Part shown: positions 26,517 to 34,447 of the stretch, in pieces
Position numbering within the stretch: the first letter of the stretch is position 1
Layout of the letters: each line of letters starts with the position of its first letter
Assembly: GCA_023958095.1 (NCBI GenBank)
Contig: JAMLGJ010000001.1
Location: forward strand, 147,180-211,179
DNA: 64,000 nucleotides
Direction: 5' to 3'
From: Microthrixaceae bacterium
GTDB lineage: Bacteria; Actinomycetota; Acidimicrobiia; Acidimicrobiales; Microtrichaceae
Translations under genes and position numbers: made by a program
Notes under the pieces: generated by a model
Databases searched by the model: none
What the model was told of the DNA's origin: nothing
Seen by the model: the letters and a program-made list of their open reading frames with translations, nothing else

Positions 26517-27947
26517 ATGAGCGACGACACCGAGTCACCGGCTTCTCCTGCGGAGGAACCATCCACTTCTCCGGAGGAGGAACCATCCGGAGGAGAAGCC
26601 GGTCTGCGTGCCGAGCTCGCAGCGATGCGTGCCGAGCGCGACGAGGCACGCGCCGAGCTGGACGAGCTCCGCACGACCAAACCGTCTCGCCACATCCCGC
26701 GCCGCCTGCTGGCGGGCACCATGGTGGTCATCTCCTGTGTGGCGTTCCTGACCGGCTCGATCGGCATCTGGGCGAGCCGGAGCTTCCTCGACACCGCAGT
26801 GTGGGTCGACCACGTCGGTCCGCTCGCCGAGGATCCGGACGTGCAGGAGGCCCTTGGCAACCGGATCACCACCGAGCTCATGATGGTGGTCGATCCCCAG
26901 ACGCTGTTCGAGGAGGCTCTTCCCGAACGCGGCCAGATCCTCGCGGCGCCGCTGTCGGGCGCCGTCGAGGGGTTCGTCGGGGACCAGGTCGACAAGTTCG
27001 TCGCGAGTGACGCGTTCGCCAACCTGTGGGTCGGGATCAACCGCGAGGCCCACCAAGCAGCGGTGAAGGTGCTGCGGGGGCAGTCCGAGGCCGTCGAGGC
27101 CGGTGACGACGCCGTGACGCTGAACCTGGTGCCGGTCATCAACCAGGTCCTCGCTGAGATAACCAGCGCATCGCCGGAGCTGTTCGGCCGCACGATCAAC
27201 ATCCCGGATGTCCAGATCGACGAGGTGCCCTCCTCGGCGATCGACAAGATCAACGATGCCTTCGGCACGGACCTGCCCGACGACTTCGGGCAGATCACGA
27301 TCTACGACGGCGGGACCCTCCAGGAGATCCAGGATGCGGTGGCACTGTTCGACCGGATCGTATGGGTCTCGGTGGTCGTGTTCGTACTGTCCACGATCGG
27401 GGCGTTCGCCGCTTCGGTGGACCGGCGCCGCACCTTCTTCCAGCTCGCCATCCCAGCTGTGCTGATCCTGGTGCTTCTGCGCCGGGCCGCGATCAGGGCA
27501 CAGGACCAGATCCTCCAGCTGGTGCCCTCCGACGGAAGCGTGCCCGCGGTGGAGGCCGTGACCGACGCCCTGCTCCAGGGCCTCTTCGACGGCACGCGTC
27601 TGGTGCTGTGGGCCCTCGTGGCGGCACTCGCGGTGGTGTGGATCACGGGCCCGGGTGCTCGAGCCACGGCCACACGCAGGCGCACCAGTGCCGCGGCATC
27701 GGCGGTGTCGGGTGCCGCAAGGGAACGAAGCAGCGATCCCGCAACCGTTGCCTGGCTCACCGCCCACCGCGACGCGCTCATGGTCGCAGGAGTCGTGGTG
27801 GCGGTGTTCCTGCTCGTGTGGTCCAGCCTCTCCTGGTTCGGGCTACTGGTGCTGCTGGCGCTGCTGGCTGCCTACGAGATCGCGCTGAACCGGATGACCG
27901 CCCAGCGCGGGGAACAGCCCGAGGAATCGGGGTCGGGTATCACCTAG
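26517..27947 (+). CDS. hypothetical membrane protein with large extracytoplasmic domain
   Basis: A 476-residue protein. Residues 1-30 are acidic and Ser/Pro-rich, 28-52 a short coiled coil, then a membrane helix (about 64-86). Residues about 90-280 are probably outside the cell. Two closely spaced hydrophobic segments (about 285-328) and one at 360-385 follow, and a final hairpin (about 423-465) closes the protein. Similar proteins occur widely in actinobacteria without known function. Confidence 0.75.
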   Translation: MSDDTESPASPAEEPSTSPEEEPSGGEAGLRAELAAMRAERDEARAELDELRTTKPSRHIPRRLLAGTMVVISCVAFLTGSIGIWASRSFLDTAVWVDHVGPLAEDPDVQEALGNRITTELMMVVDPQTLFEEALPERGQILAAPLSGAVEGFVGDQVDKFVASDAFANLWVGINREAHQAAVKVLRGQSEAVEAGDDAVTLNLVPVINQVLAEITSASPELFGRTINIPDVQIDEVPSSAIDKINDAFGTDLPDDFGQITIYDGGTLQEIQDAVALFDRIVWVSVVVFVLSTIGAFAASVDRRRTFFQLAIPAVLILVLLRRAAIRAQDQILQLVPSDGSVPAVEAVTDALLQGLFDGTRLVLWALVAALAVVWITGPGARATATRRRTSAAASAVSGAARERSSDPATVAWLTAHRDALMVAGVVVAVFLLVWSSLSWFGLLVLLALLAAYEIALNRMTAQRGEQPEESGSGIT

Positions 27948-28030
27948 AACGGGTGATGCCAAGGCTCGGTCCGGGACCCATCATCAGCACAACCGCTAGG
28001 GGCGCGCTCGCCCGGATCCCGGAGGTGAAC

Positions 28031-28234
28031 ATGTCGAAGCGCTACCTGCTCCGGGTCGGCGCATCGGCGAGTCCGTTCCTGGCTGCTGCCTTCCCCGAGT
28101 TCGATGTGGAACCCGAGGACGACGGTCGCGCACGCATGGTGGGGTCCCTGGTCGACGACGCCGCCCTGCACGGCGCCCTGCAGCGGCTCCAGAACCTCCA
28201 GGTGGAACTGCTCGCGGTCACCCGGCTCGAATGA
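28031..28234 (+). CDS. small hypothetical protein coupled to SulP
   Basis: A 67-residue soluble protein that begins MSKRYLLRVGASAS and ends in a leucine-rich helix (ALQRLQNLQVELLAVTRLE). A GGAGG lies 6 bases before the ATG. Its stop overlaps the SulP start as ATGA, so it is made just before the transporter. The balance of beta strand then helix suggests a small ACT-like or regulatory fold (inference). No family recognised. Confidence 0.65.
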   Translation: MSKRYLLRVGASASPFLAAAFPEFDVEPEDDGRARMVGSLVDDAALHGALQRLQNLQVELLAVTRLE

Positions 28235-29943
28235 CCCGGTTCCTGCCGATCGCCGAGTGGCTCCCGCGCTACGAGCGCGCTGCGCTGGTCCCCGACCTGC
28301 TCGCGGGGCTGACGGTATGGGCGCTGCTGGTCCCCGAGGCGATGGCGTATGCGGAGCTCGCGGGAATGCCCCCGGAGACTGGGCTGTACGCGGGCTTCGG
28401 AGCGTTGGTGGCCTACGCCCTGTTCAGCACCTCACGACAGGTCACGGTCGGACCCAGCTCCACCGTGGCGATCCTCTCGGCGGCAACCGTTGCTGCGGTG
28501 GCGGGAGACGCCGACCGGGTCCAGCTCTCGATCACCCTCGCCCTGCTGGTCGGGGTGGTCTTCATCGTGGCGGGCATCGCGAGGTTCGGCTTCGTGAGCG
28601 TGTTCCTCTCGCCTCCAGTGATGGTCGGTTTCACATTCGGGCTCGGGGTGACCATCGCCGTCGGTCAGCTCGACAAGCTCCTCGGGATCGAGGCCGAGTC
28701 CGGCAACGTGGCCGAACAGGTGCTCTCGATCATTGGACACGTCGGGGATGCCGACGCCAGAACCGTGGTCATCGGTGCGTCGTCACTGGTGGCGCTCCTG
28801 GCGGCCCGTGCCCTGCTGGGCCACCGGATCCCGGTGGCCCTCGGCCTGGTGGCGCTGACCATCGCCCTGTCGGTCGCGTTCGGCTGGGAGGCCGACGGCG
28901 TGCACGTGGTCGGGGAGATCCCGGCGGAGGTGCCCTCGCTGACCACCCCCGAGGTGGGCCTGTCGGATGTCGGCGCGCTCGTGCCGGGCGCCATCGGGAT
29001 CGTCTTGGTCGCGTTCGCCGAGGGGTACGGCGCAGCCCAGGGGATCGCTCGCCGCCACGGCTACCGCGTCGATCCGGACAGGGAGATGGTCGCGACCGGT
29101 GCCGCGAACCTCGGATCGGGTCTGCTCGGAGGCTTCACCGTCGACGGCAGCCTGTCCCGGTCGGCGGCTGCGGACGAGGCGGGAGCACGCACCCAGATGG
29201 CCATGTTGCTCTGCGCCGCGGCGGTCCTCGCAACGATCTGGGTGCTCACGCCGTTGTTCGAACCGCTGCCAGAGGCAGTGCTGGGCGCGATAGTGATCGC
29301 TGCGGTGACCGGGACCTTCCGGGTGGGCGAGATGCGGCGCATCCGCTCCATCCGCACCGGTGACTTCGCAGCCGCCCTCGTCGCGCTTCTGGGCGTGTGC
29401 CTGATCGGGATCCTGCCGGGTCTCGCGATCGCGGTGGGAATCTCCTTCGTGATGCTCGTGTACCGCGCCAGCCGGCCGAACATGCCCCGCCTCGGCATCG
29501 TGGAGGGCCAGCACGGCTACGTGGCGACGACCAACGAGGGCGCCGAGCAACCGACGGAGGTGGCGGTGCTGCGCCTGGACGCACCGCTGTTCTTCGCCAA
29601 CGCGGAGGCCTTCGGCGACCGTGTCGCTGCGCTGCTCGCCGAGGAGCCGCGCCCCAGGGCGGTCGTGATCGACCTCGAGACGGTCAACTTCGTCGACACC
29701 GGCGGCGCCGACGCGCTCGGAGAGGTCGTCGCCCAGCTCCGGGCCGCGGGTACGGGCGTCGCCGTCGCCCGACTCAACGCCGAGGGGCGCGAGGTCCTCA
29801 CCCGGGCGGGTGTCGCTGCTGCAATCGGCACCGAGGGCTTCCACCCCTCGGTCCAGGATGCCGTCCTTGCGCTGCGGGACCGACCCCATGGAGTCTCACT
29901 CTCCGAGGATGATGCGGGGCACCCCGACCATGGTGAGGATTGA
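28231..29943 (+). CDS. SulP-family anion transporter with STAS domain
   Basis: A 570-residue transporter. The N-terminal 400 residues have the SLC26/SulP membrane core, with the signature PxAMAYAELAGMPPETGLYAG split near residues 35-60 and VGPSSTVAI in helix 3. Residues about 445-555 are a cytoplasmic STAS domain, including VVIDLETVNFVDTGGADAL. It carries sulfate, bicarbonate or dicarboxylate; the substrate is not determined by sequence. It is coupled to the small gene before it and followed 31 bases later by the DUF6325 gene. Confidence 0.92.
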   Translation: MTRFLPIAEWLPRYERAALVPDLLAGLTVWALLVPEAMAYAELAGMPPETGLYAGFGALVAYALFSTSRQVTVGPSSTVAILSAATVAAVAGDADRVQLSITLALLVGVVFIVAGIARFGFVSVFLSPPVMVGFTFGLGVTIAVGQLDKLLGIEAESGNVAEQVLSIIGHVGDADARTVVIGASSLVALLAARALLGHRIPVALGLVALTIALSVAFGWEADGVHVVGEIPAEVPSLTTPEVGLSDVGALVPGAIGIVLVAFAEGYGAAQGIARRHGYRVDPDREMVATGAANLGSGLLGGFTVDGSLSRSAAADEAGARTQMAMLLCAAAVLATIWVLTPLFEPLPEAVLGAIVIAAVTGTFRVGEMRRIRSIRTGDFAAALVALLGVCLIGILPGLAIAVGISFVMLVYRASRPNMPRLGIVEGQHGYVATTNEGAEQPTEVAVLRLDAPLFFANAEAFGDRVAALLAEEPRPRAVVIDLETVNFVDTGGADALGEVVAQLRAAGTGVAVARLNAEGREVLTRAGVAAAIGTEGFHPSVQDAVLALRDRPHGVSLSEDDAGHPDHGED

Positions 29944-29974
29944 GCTGCGAGACACCCACGCAGGAGGATGACAG

Positions 29975-30448
29975 TTGAGTGACGAGATCGACGAGTTGGG
30001 GCCGGTCGACTACCTGGTGGTCGAGTTCCCTGCCGATCGCGCCGACTTCTCCGGGGCCATGGCGGAACAACTCCTGGCACTGGCCGACGCCGGGACGATC
30101 AGGGTGCTCGACCTGATCGTGCTGCGCAAGGACTCCGACGGCGGCGTCGAGGCCTACGAGATGGACGACATCCCCGAACTCGACGAGCTGCGCGGTCTCG
30201 AGGCCGACCTCGCGGAGCTGCTCGCCGAGGAGGACGTCGAGAACCTGGCTGCTGCCATCGATCCCGGATCCACCGCCGCCGTGCTCGTGTGGGAGAACGC
30301 GTGGGCCGCGCCGTTCGCCTCGTCGATCCGCCACTCGGGCGGACAGCTCGTCGCCACGGGGCGGATCCCGATCCAGGCCCTGGCCGCCCAGTTCGAGGCC
30401 GAGAACGACAGCCAGACCGAACCCGCCACAACCGACGAAGGAGCCTGA
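29975..30448 (+). CDS. DUF6325 family protein
   Basis: A 157-residue acidic soluble protein that begins MSDEIDELGPVDYLVVEFPAD. GPVDYLVVEFP is the family opening and VLVWENAWAAPF the mid-protein block. DUF6325 proteins resemble the DUF1269 family and are found in stress-type gene clusters of actinobacteria; the function is unknown. The TTG at 29975 is set by an AGGAGG 8 bases upstream. The small Arg-rich gene follows after one base. Confidence 0.8.
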   Translation: MSDEIDELGPVDYLVVEFPADRADFSGAMAEQLLALADAGTIRVLDLIVLRKDSDGGVEAYEMDDIPELDELRGLEADLAELLAEEDVENLAAAIDPGSTAAVLVWENAWAAPFASSIRHSGGQLVATGRIPIQALAAQFEAENDSQTEPATTDEGA

Positions 30449-30449
30449 A

Positions 30450-30623
30450 ATGCCGTTGCGCCCAGCCCGCAGAGCCCGTCGCGGAGTCGTAGGACGCCCC
30501 GTCGCCCGCACTGCCGCAGTCGCCGGCACCGCTGCAGTTGCCGCCCACGGAGTCGCCCGTCGCGTAGATCGCCGCGACGACCGGCGCGACGACCGGCGCG
30601 ACCGCCGACACGGTCGCCGCTGA
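30450..30623 (+). CDS. Arg-rich small protein, partner of DUF6325
   Basis: A 57-residue protein starting at ATG 30450, one base after the DUF6325 stop, with AAGGAG six bases upstream. The first part is MPLRPARRARRGVVGRPVA, the middle an Ala/Val/Gly helix (TAAVAGTAAVAAHGVA), and the tail a repeated RRDD/RRD run. The layout suggests a basic head, a short membrane-active helix and a charged tail. It is too short for most gene finders, but spacing and ribosome site support it. Confidence 0.65.
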   Translation: MPLRPARRARRGVVGRPVARTAAVAGTAAVAAHGVARRVDRRDDRRDDRRDRRHGRR

Positions 30624-30666
30624 GTCGGGCGTCGCCCCACCCATCAGCAGCCGGCGACGGCCCGAC
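30624..30666 (+). terminator. hairpin after the SulP-DUF6325 operon
   Basis: GTCGGGCGTCGCC (30624-30636) pairs with the arm at 30653-30666 except for one bulged base, with a 16-base loop, directly after the stop codon of the small Arg-rich gene. Confidence 0.4.
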
Positions 30667-30708
30667 CGCTGTACGACGGCGAACGACCGGTCGGAGTCCT
30701 GCGAGGCC

Positions 30709-30720
30709 TAGGGTCGGGCC
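30709..30720 (+). promoter_or_regulatory. leaderless promoter
   Basis: TAGGGT (30709-30714) lies 6 bases before the GTG at 30721, and no ribosome site is present. Confidence 0.5.
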
Positions 30721-33147
30721 GTGGCGAACCCCCCGACCAGCGCGGCCCACCGCGGGATGCTGACGGCCCTGTCGGTGCACGGTTCCGGAGCACCGTTCTT
30801 CTCCTCACCTCGGGGTTCGACCCGGGAGCGCAGTGTGTCCGACGGCGTGCTGCTCGTCCTGAGCGCGCTCGGTGCGGGCCTCATCGGCCTGGTGGCCATC
30901 CCTCCTTCGGGCTTCGAGTCGGCAGTCATCGGGCTGGTGGCCGCATTCCCGTCGTGGCTCGGCTTCGTGTGGCGCCTGGGAATCGCCATCCTCGTCGGAT
31001 GGATCTTGGCCGTGGCCTACATCGCCGCGGCCCGTGCCCGCTGGGACGTGCTGTTGGACGTCTGCGCCGCAGCAGTCCTCGGCCTCGGCCTGGCGTTGCT
31101 GGGAGCGCGGATTCTCGACGGCACATGGCCCGACCTCTCGGCGGTGCTGGTCGGGGGCAGGACTGGATCGGTTCCCCTGGCGACACTCGTGATGGCCTCG
31201 GCGGCCGGCTTCGCAGCAGCACCCCACCTGGCGGTGCCATACCGCCGCTTCGGACGGATCGCCGTCGTGGCGGGCGTGGGCGGCGCGGTGATGCTCGATG
31301 CCACCACACCGACCGGTGGAATCCTGAGCCTGCTGGTAGGGGGGTCGGCCGCTGCGCTCGTGCACGTCGTGTTGGGTTCCTCGGCGGGCCGACCGACCCT
31401 GGCGGAGGTCGCCGAGGCGATGGTGGAACTCGGAACGGAGGTGGACGGACTCGCCGAGGGGCCCCACACCCGCGGAGGACCGCTGGTGACAACCGGGTTG
31501 GACCGATCCGGTGCGAAGGTGCGCATCAAGGTCTACGGACGCGACGCCCGCGACGCACAGTTGTTGTCCCGGGCGTGGCGCCTGCTGTGGATGAGGGGAT
31601 CAGCTGTGGTTGCGCGGTCCCGGGAGCAGTACGTGGAACGGGAAGGCTTCGTCACGCTGCTCGCCCGGTCCCGCTCCCTGGCCGTGCCAGAGGTGGTCGT
31701 CGCCGGCCGCACCGGACGGGGCGATGCCCTGATCGCAGTGCGCGACGCCGCGAAGCCCCTGTCGGTGTGCGACCGCCCCAATGTGGAGGACTCCCTCCCC
31801 GCGATCTGGCAAAGTGTCGGGCAACTCCACGCAGCCGGGATGGTGCACGGCGCACTGGAACCTGATGCGTTCGGGTTGCGGCCCGACGGCGTCGTAGAGC
31901 TGCGCGACCTCGGCACGGCGGAGCTGGGCAACCACGAAGCAGCGAGGATCCGGGACCTGGCCCAGTTGGTGGCCGCCACGTCGGTGCTCGTTGGCATCGA
32001 GCGTGCGGTGGTCGCCGCCGGCGACGCTCTCGGCCCGGAGAACGTCGAAGAGGTGCTCCCCTACCTGCAGGCCGCCGCTCTCAGCACACCGCTGCGCCAC
32101 GCGCTCAAGGACTCGGGGGTCGACTTCGAAGCCCTGCGCTCCGCGCTCGGCGCGGTCGTGGATGTCGAGGTACCCGAGCCGGTCGAGCTGCGGAGGGTCT
32201 CACCGCGCTCGATCGCCACCGCCGCCCTACTCGCACTGGTGGCATGGGGACTGATCACCCAGCTGAGCAGCATCGACTTCTCGGAGCTGTGGGACGAGAT
32301 CCGAGGCGCCACACCCGGTTGGGTCGTCGCTGCCCTGGTCCTGGCGCAGTCCGTCTTCCTGCCCCAGGCCGTCGCAACCCGGGGCGCCACGCCGGTTCGT
32401 GTGCCCCTGGGTCCCGTCGCCATGCTGCAGGCCTCGATCGCGTTCGTCGCTCTGGCAGTGCCATCCACCGCAGGCCGACTGGCCCTGGACATCCGGTTCT
32501 TCCAGCGCCAGGGACTGCCCGCCGGATCCGCGGTGTCCATCGCCGCCATCGACAGCTTCAGTGGCTTTCTCGTACAGGCCTCGCTCCTGTTGCTCACACT
32601 CGTGTTCGGCGTCGGCGAGGTGCACCTCGACTTCCAGCGGACCTCGCAGGGATCGTCGATCGACCTGACAACCGTGCTCGGGATCCTCGCCGTTCTCGCC
32701 GTGGTGCTGGGTGTGCTCGCGGTGGCAATGCGTCGCATACGGGAGCGCCTGGTCGCCCGGGTGCGCCCGGTGATCGCACAGGTGCGCCAGACGGCGGTCT
32801 CCCTGCGACAGCCCTCGAAGCTGCTCGAGCTCTTCGGTGGGAACCTGCTGACACAGCTGGTCTTCGCTGCGACGCTCGGTCTCTGCCTCAGGGCCTTCGG
32901 TGGGGACCTCGACCTGGCGACCCTTGTGGTCGTCTACGTGGCCGCAGCGTTGTTCGGCGGATTCATGCCCGTACCCGGCGGAATCGGCGTCATGGAGGCA
33001 GCCCTCATGACCGGGCTGATCGCGGCCGGGGTGTCCGCGGCCACTGCGTCGGCGACCGCGTTGCTGTTCCGCGCGGTCACCTTCTACCTGCCGCCGTTGT
33101 GGGGATGGCTGGCCATGGGGTGGCTCCGACGTCGCGACTACCTCTGA
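30721..33147 (+). CDS. fusion: membrane region, kinase-like domain, LPG synthase/flippase-like domain
   Basis: An 808-residue protein in three parts. Residues about 40-225 hold six or so helices. Residues about 235-480 resemble a protein or small-molecule kinase: KVYGRDARD is a candidate ATP-lysine strand, VHGALEPDAF (near 375) stands where the catalytic HxD loop should be but lacks its aspartate, and RDLGTAELG replaces the DFG segment. Residues about 495-808 are the LPG_synthase_TM (UPF0104) membrane domain, with FGGFMPVPGGIGVMEA its hallmark. UPF0104 domains are linked to lipid flipping or lysyl-lipid export. The kinase part is probably inactive and regulatory (inference). Confidence 0.8.
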   Translation: MANPPTSAAHRGMLTALSVHGSGAPFFSSPRGSTRERSVSDGVLLVLSALGAGLIGLVAIPPSGFESAVIGLVAAFPSWLGFVWRLGIAILVGWILAVAYIAAARARWDVLLDVCAAAVLGLGLALLGARILDGTWPDLSAVLVGGRTGSVPLATLVMASAAGFAAAPHLAVPYRRFGRIAVVAGVGGAVMLDATTPTGGILSLLVGGSAAALVHVVLGSSAGRPTLAEVAEAMVELGTEVDGLAEGPHTRGGPLVTTGLDRSGAKVRIKVYGRDARDAQLLSRAWRLLWMRGSAVVARSREQYVEREGFVTLLARSRSLAVPEVVVAGRTGRGDALIAVRDAAKPLSVCDRPNVEDSLPAIWQSVGQLHAAGMVHGALEPDAFGLRPDGVVELRDLGTAELGNHEAARIRDLAQLVAATSVLVGIERAVVAAGDALGPENVEEVLPYLQAAALSTPLRHALKDSGVDFEALRSALGAVVDVEVPEPVELRRVSPRSIATAALLALVAWGLITQLSSIDFSELWDEIRGATPGWVVAALVLAQSVFLPQAVATRGATPVRVPLGPVAMLQASIAFVALAVPSTAGRLALDIRFFQRQGLPAGSAVSIAAIDSFSGFLVQASLLLLTLVFGVGEVHLDFQRTSQGSSIDLTTVLGILAVLAVVLGVLAVAMRRIRERLVARVRPVIAQVRQTAVSLRQPSKLLELFGGNLLTQLVFAATLGLCLRAFGGDLDLATLVVVYVAAALFGGFMPVPGGIGVMEAALMTGLIAAGVSAATASATALLFRAVTFYLPPLWGWLAMGWLRRRDYL

Positions 33148-33288
33148 TCCGTACCGAAGCGCGGTGGGAATCGCCGCTGCGGACGAATCACCCGGTGCTG
33201 GCGAATCACCCGTGGCGGAGGATGACCTCGAAGGCGGCCGTACGTACGGTGCTGAGAGTTCATGCCAAACCACACGAAGGGGATCACC

Positions 33289-33687
33289 ATGAGCGACACC
33301 TACCAGGAGCCGACGGGCTGGACCGGATGGATCGCATTCGCCGGCATCATGATGCTGATCGGGGGCTCGCTGGCCTTCGCACAGGGTCTCGTCGCCGCCA
33401 TCAACGACGAGTGGGTCGTCTGGGGCCAACGAGCGAACCTCTACCTGGACCTCTCAGCCTGGGGCTGGATCCACATGCTGGTGGGTGTGATCGTCTTCCT
33501 CGCCGGACTCGGGGTGTTCTCCGGCAACGTGCTCGCCCGAACGGTCGGGGTGATCGTCGCCTCGCTCAGCCTCGTGGCCAACTTCCTGTGGCTTCCCGCC
33601 TATCCGCTGTGGGCGATCATCATCATCACGATCGATGCCCTGGTCATCTGGGCACTCACCGCCCACGGGGCGGAGATGCGTTCCTGA
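33289..33687 (+). CDS. DUF7144-like membrane protein
   Basis: A 132-residue protein with four helices. The first begins GWTGWIAFAGIMMLIGG, and the second half has LDLSAWGWIHMLVGVIVFLAGLGVF, as in the small actinobacterial family often found with SulP and stress genes. The ATG at 33289 follows GAAGGGGA; an earlier in-frame ATG (33262) would add nine residues. The function is unknown. Confidence 0.75.
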   Translation: MSDTYQEPTGWTGWIAFAGIMMLIGGSLAFAQGLVAAINDEWVVWGQRANLYLDLSAWGWIHMLVGVIVFLAGLGVFSGNVLARTVGVIVASLSLVANFLWLPAYPLWAIIIITIDALVIWALTAHGAEMRS

Positions 33688-33765
33688 CCGGCGGAGCCCA
33701 ACAGGCACGCCGAACCCGCACGGCGGGAACCTCACAGGACAGGACCCAAAGACACAGGAGTAGCC

Positions 33766-34290
33766 ATGCCCCTCGACACCTTCTTCGCCTACCTCGGCAC
33801 GTACTCGGACCTCGATGATGCGTTGGCCGACTACGCGGCGGTCAAGACACTCCACACCGAGTTGGACCTGATAGACGCCTACGACGCAGCGGTCATCGAA
33901 CGTCGCGACGACGGCAAGGTCAGGATCGTCAAGAAGCACGAGACACCGACTCGCGCAGGGGGAGTTCTCGGCGGTGGGGTCGGCCTCGCCACGGGCCTCG
34001 TGATCGCTCTGTTCCCGGCCGCGGCCATCGGAACCGGTCTGCTGGCCGGTACGACCGCTGCGGGCGCAGCCCTCGGTGCCGTGGCCGGACACGCCGCTGC
34101 GGGCATGAGCCGCAAGGACCTCAAGGAAGCGGGCGAGCAGCTCGACGAGGGAACCGCAGCCCTGGTGGTCGTCGGAGCGTCCGACATGGCCTCGAAGATC
34201 GAGAGCGCCATGGCCAAGGCCGAGAAGGTCGAGACCAAGCAGCTCGAGGCCGACCAGGACGCGATCGAGGCCGACGCCCGCGAGGCCTGA
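33766..34290 (+). CDS. DUF1269-like protein with glycine-zipper core
   Basis: A 174-residue protein. The N-terminal half (YLGTYSDLDDALADYAAVKTL) has the DUF1269 strand-helix pattern, the centre is a Gly/Ala-rich hydrophobic zipper (GGVLGGGVGLATGLVIALFP and following), and the tail is charged and helical. AGGAG stands 5 bases before the ATG. Related to the proteins at 29975 and 39784. Membrane association through the glycine zipper is likely. Confidence 0.8.
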   Translation: MPLDTFFAYLGTYSDLDDALADYAAVKTLHTELDLIDAYDAAVIERRDDGKVRIVKKHETPTRAGGVLGGGVGLATGLVIALFPAAAIGTGLLAGTTAAGAALGAVAGHAAAGMSRKDLKEAGEQLDEGTAALVVVGASDMASKIESAMAKAEKVETKQLEADQDAIEADAREA

Positions 34291-34307
34291 GCACCAGACA
34301 CCTGAAC

Positions 34308-34348
34308 ACGCGACGGGGGACCGGCCATCGGCCGGTCCCCCGTCGCGT
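34308..34348. terminator. strong 19-bp terminator hairpin
   Basis: A perfect 19-bp stem (34308-34326 with 34330-34348) with a three-base loop, just after the DUF1269-like gene. The T tract of a classical terminator is absent. It faces the convergent sulfatase gene and may serve both. Confidence 0.7.
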
Positions 34349-34393
34349 CCGAGGCAGTGCCGATCCTGCCCGCGAACAGGCGAACAGGCGGTG

Positions 34394-34447
34394 TCGGTTC
34401 AGTCCATGCTGTCGATTCAGTCCATGCTGCCGGTTCAGTCCATGCTC
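34394..34447. repeat. three tandem 18-bp repeats over the sulfatase stop codon
   Basis: Units at 34394-34411, 34412-34429 and 34430-34447 differ at only one or two bases each (core GTTCAGTCCATGCT). On the minus strand each unit reads Ser-Met-Asp-stop in the sulfatase frame, so the gene's last codons and stop have been copied twice downstream. Confidence 0.85.

Noticed and set aside
30800..30830. tRNA T-loop-like GGTTCGACCC
   Set aside because: It lies inside the flippase/pseudokinase gene, and no acceptor or anticodon stem surrounds it.
33238..33249. 12-bp palindrome CCGTACGTACGG before the DUF7144-like gene
   Set aside because: It is short and GC/AT alternating, and no regulator or promoter alignment supports it. 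Chance is likely in this sequence.
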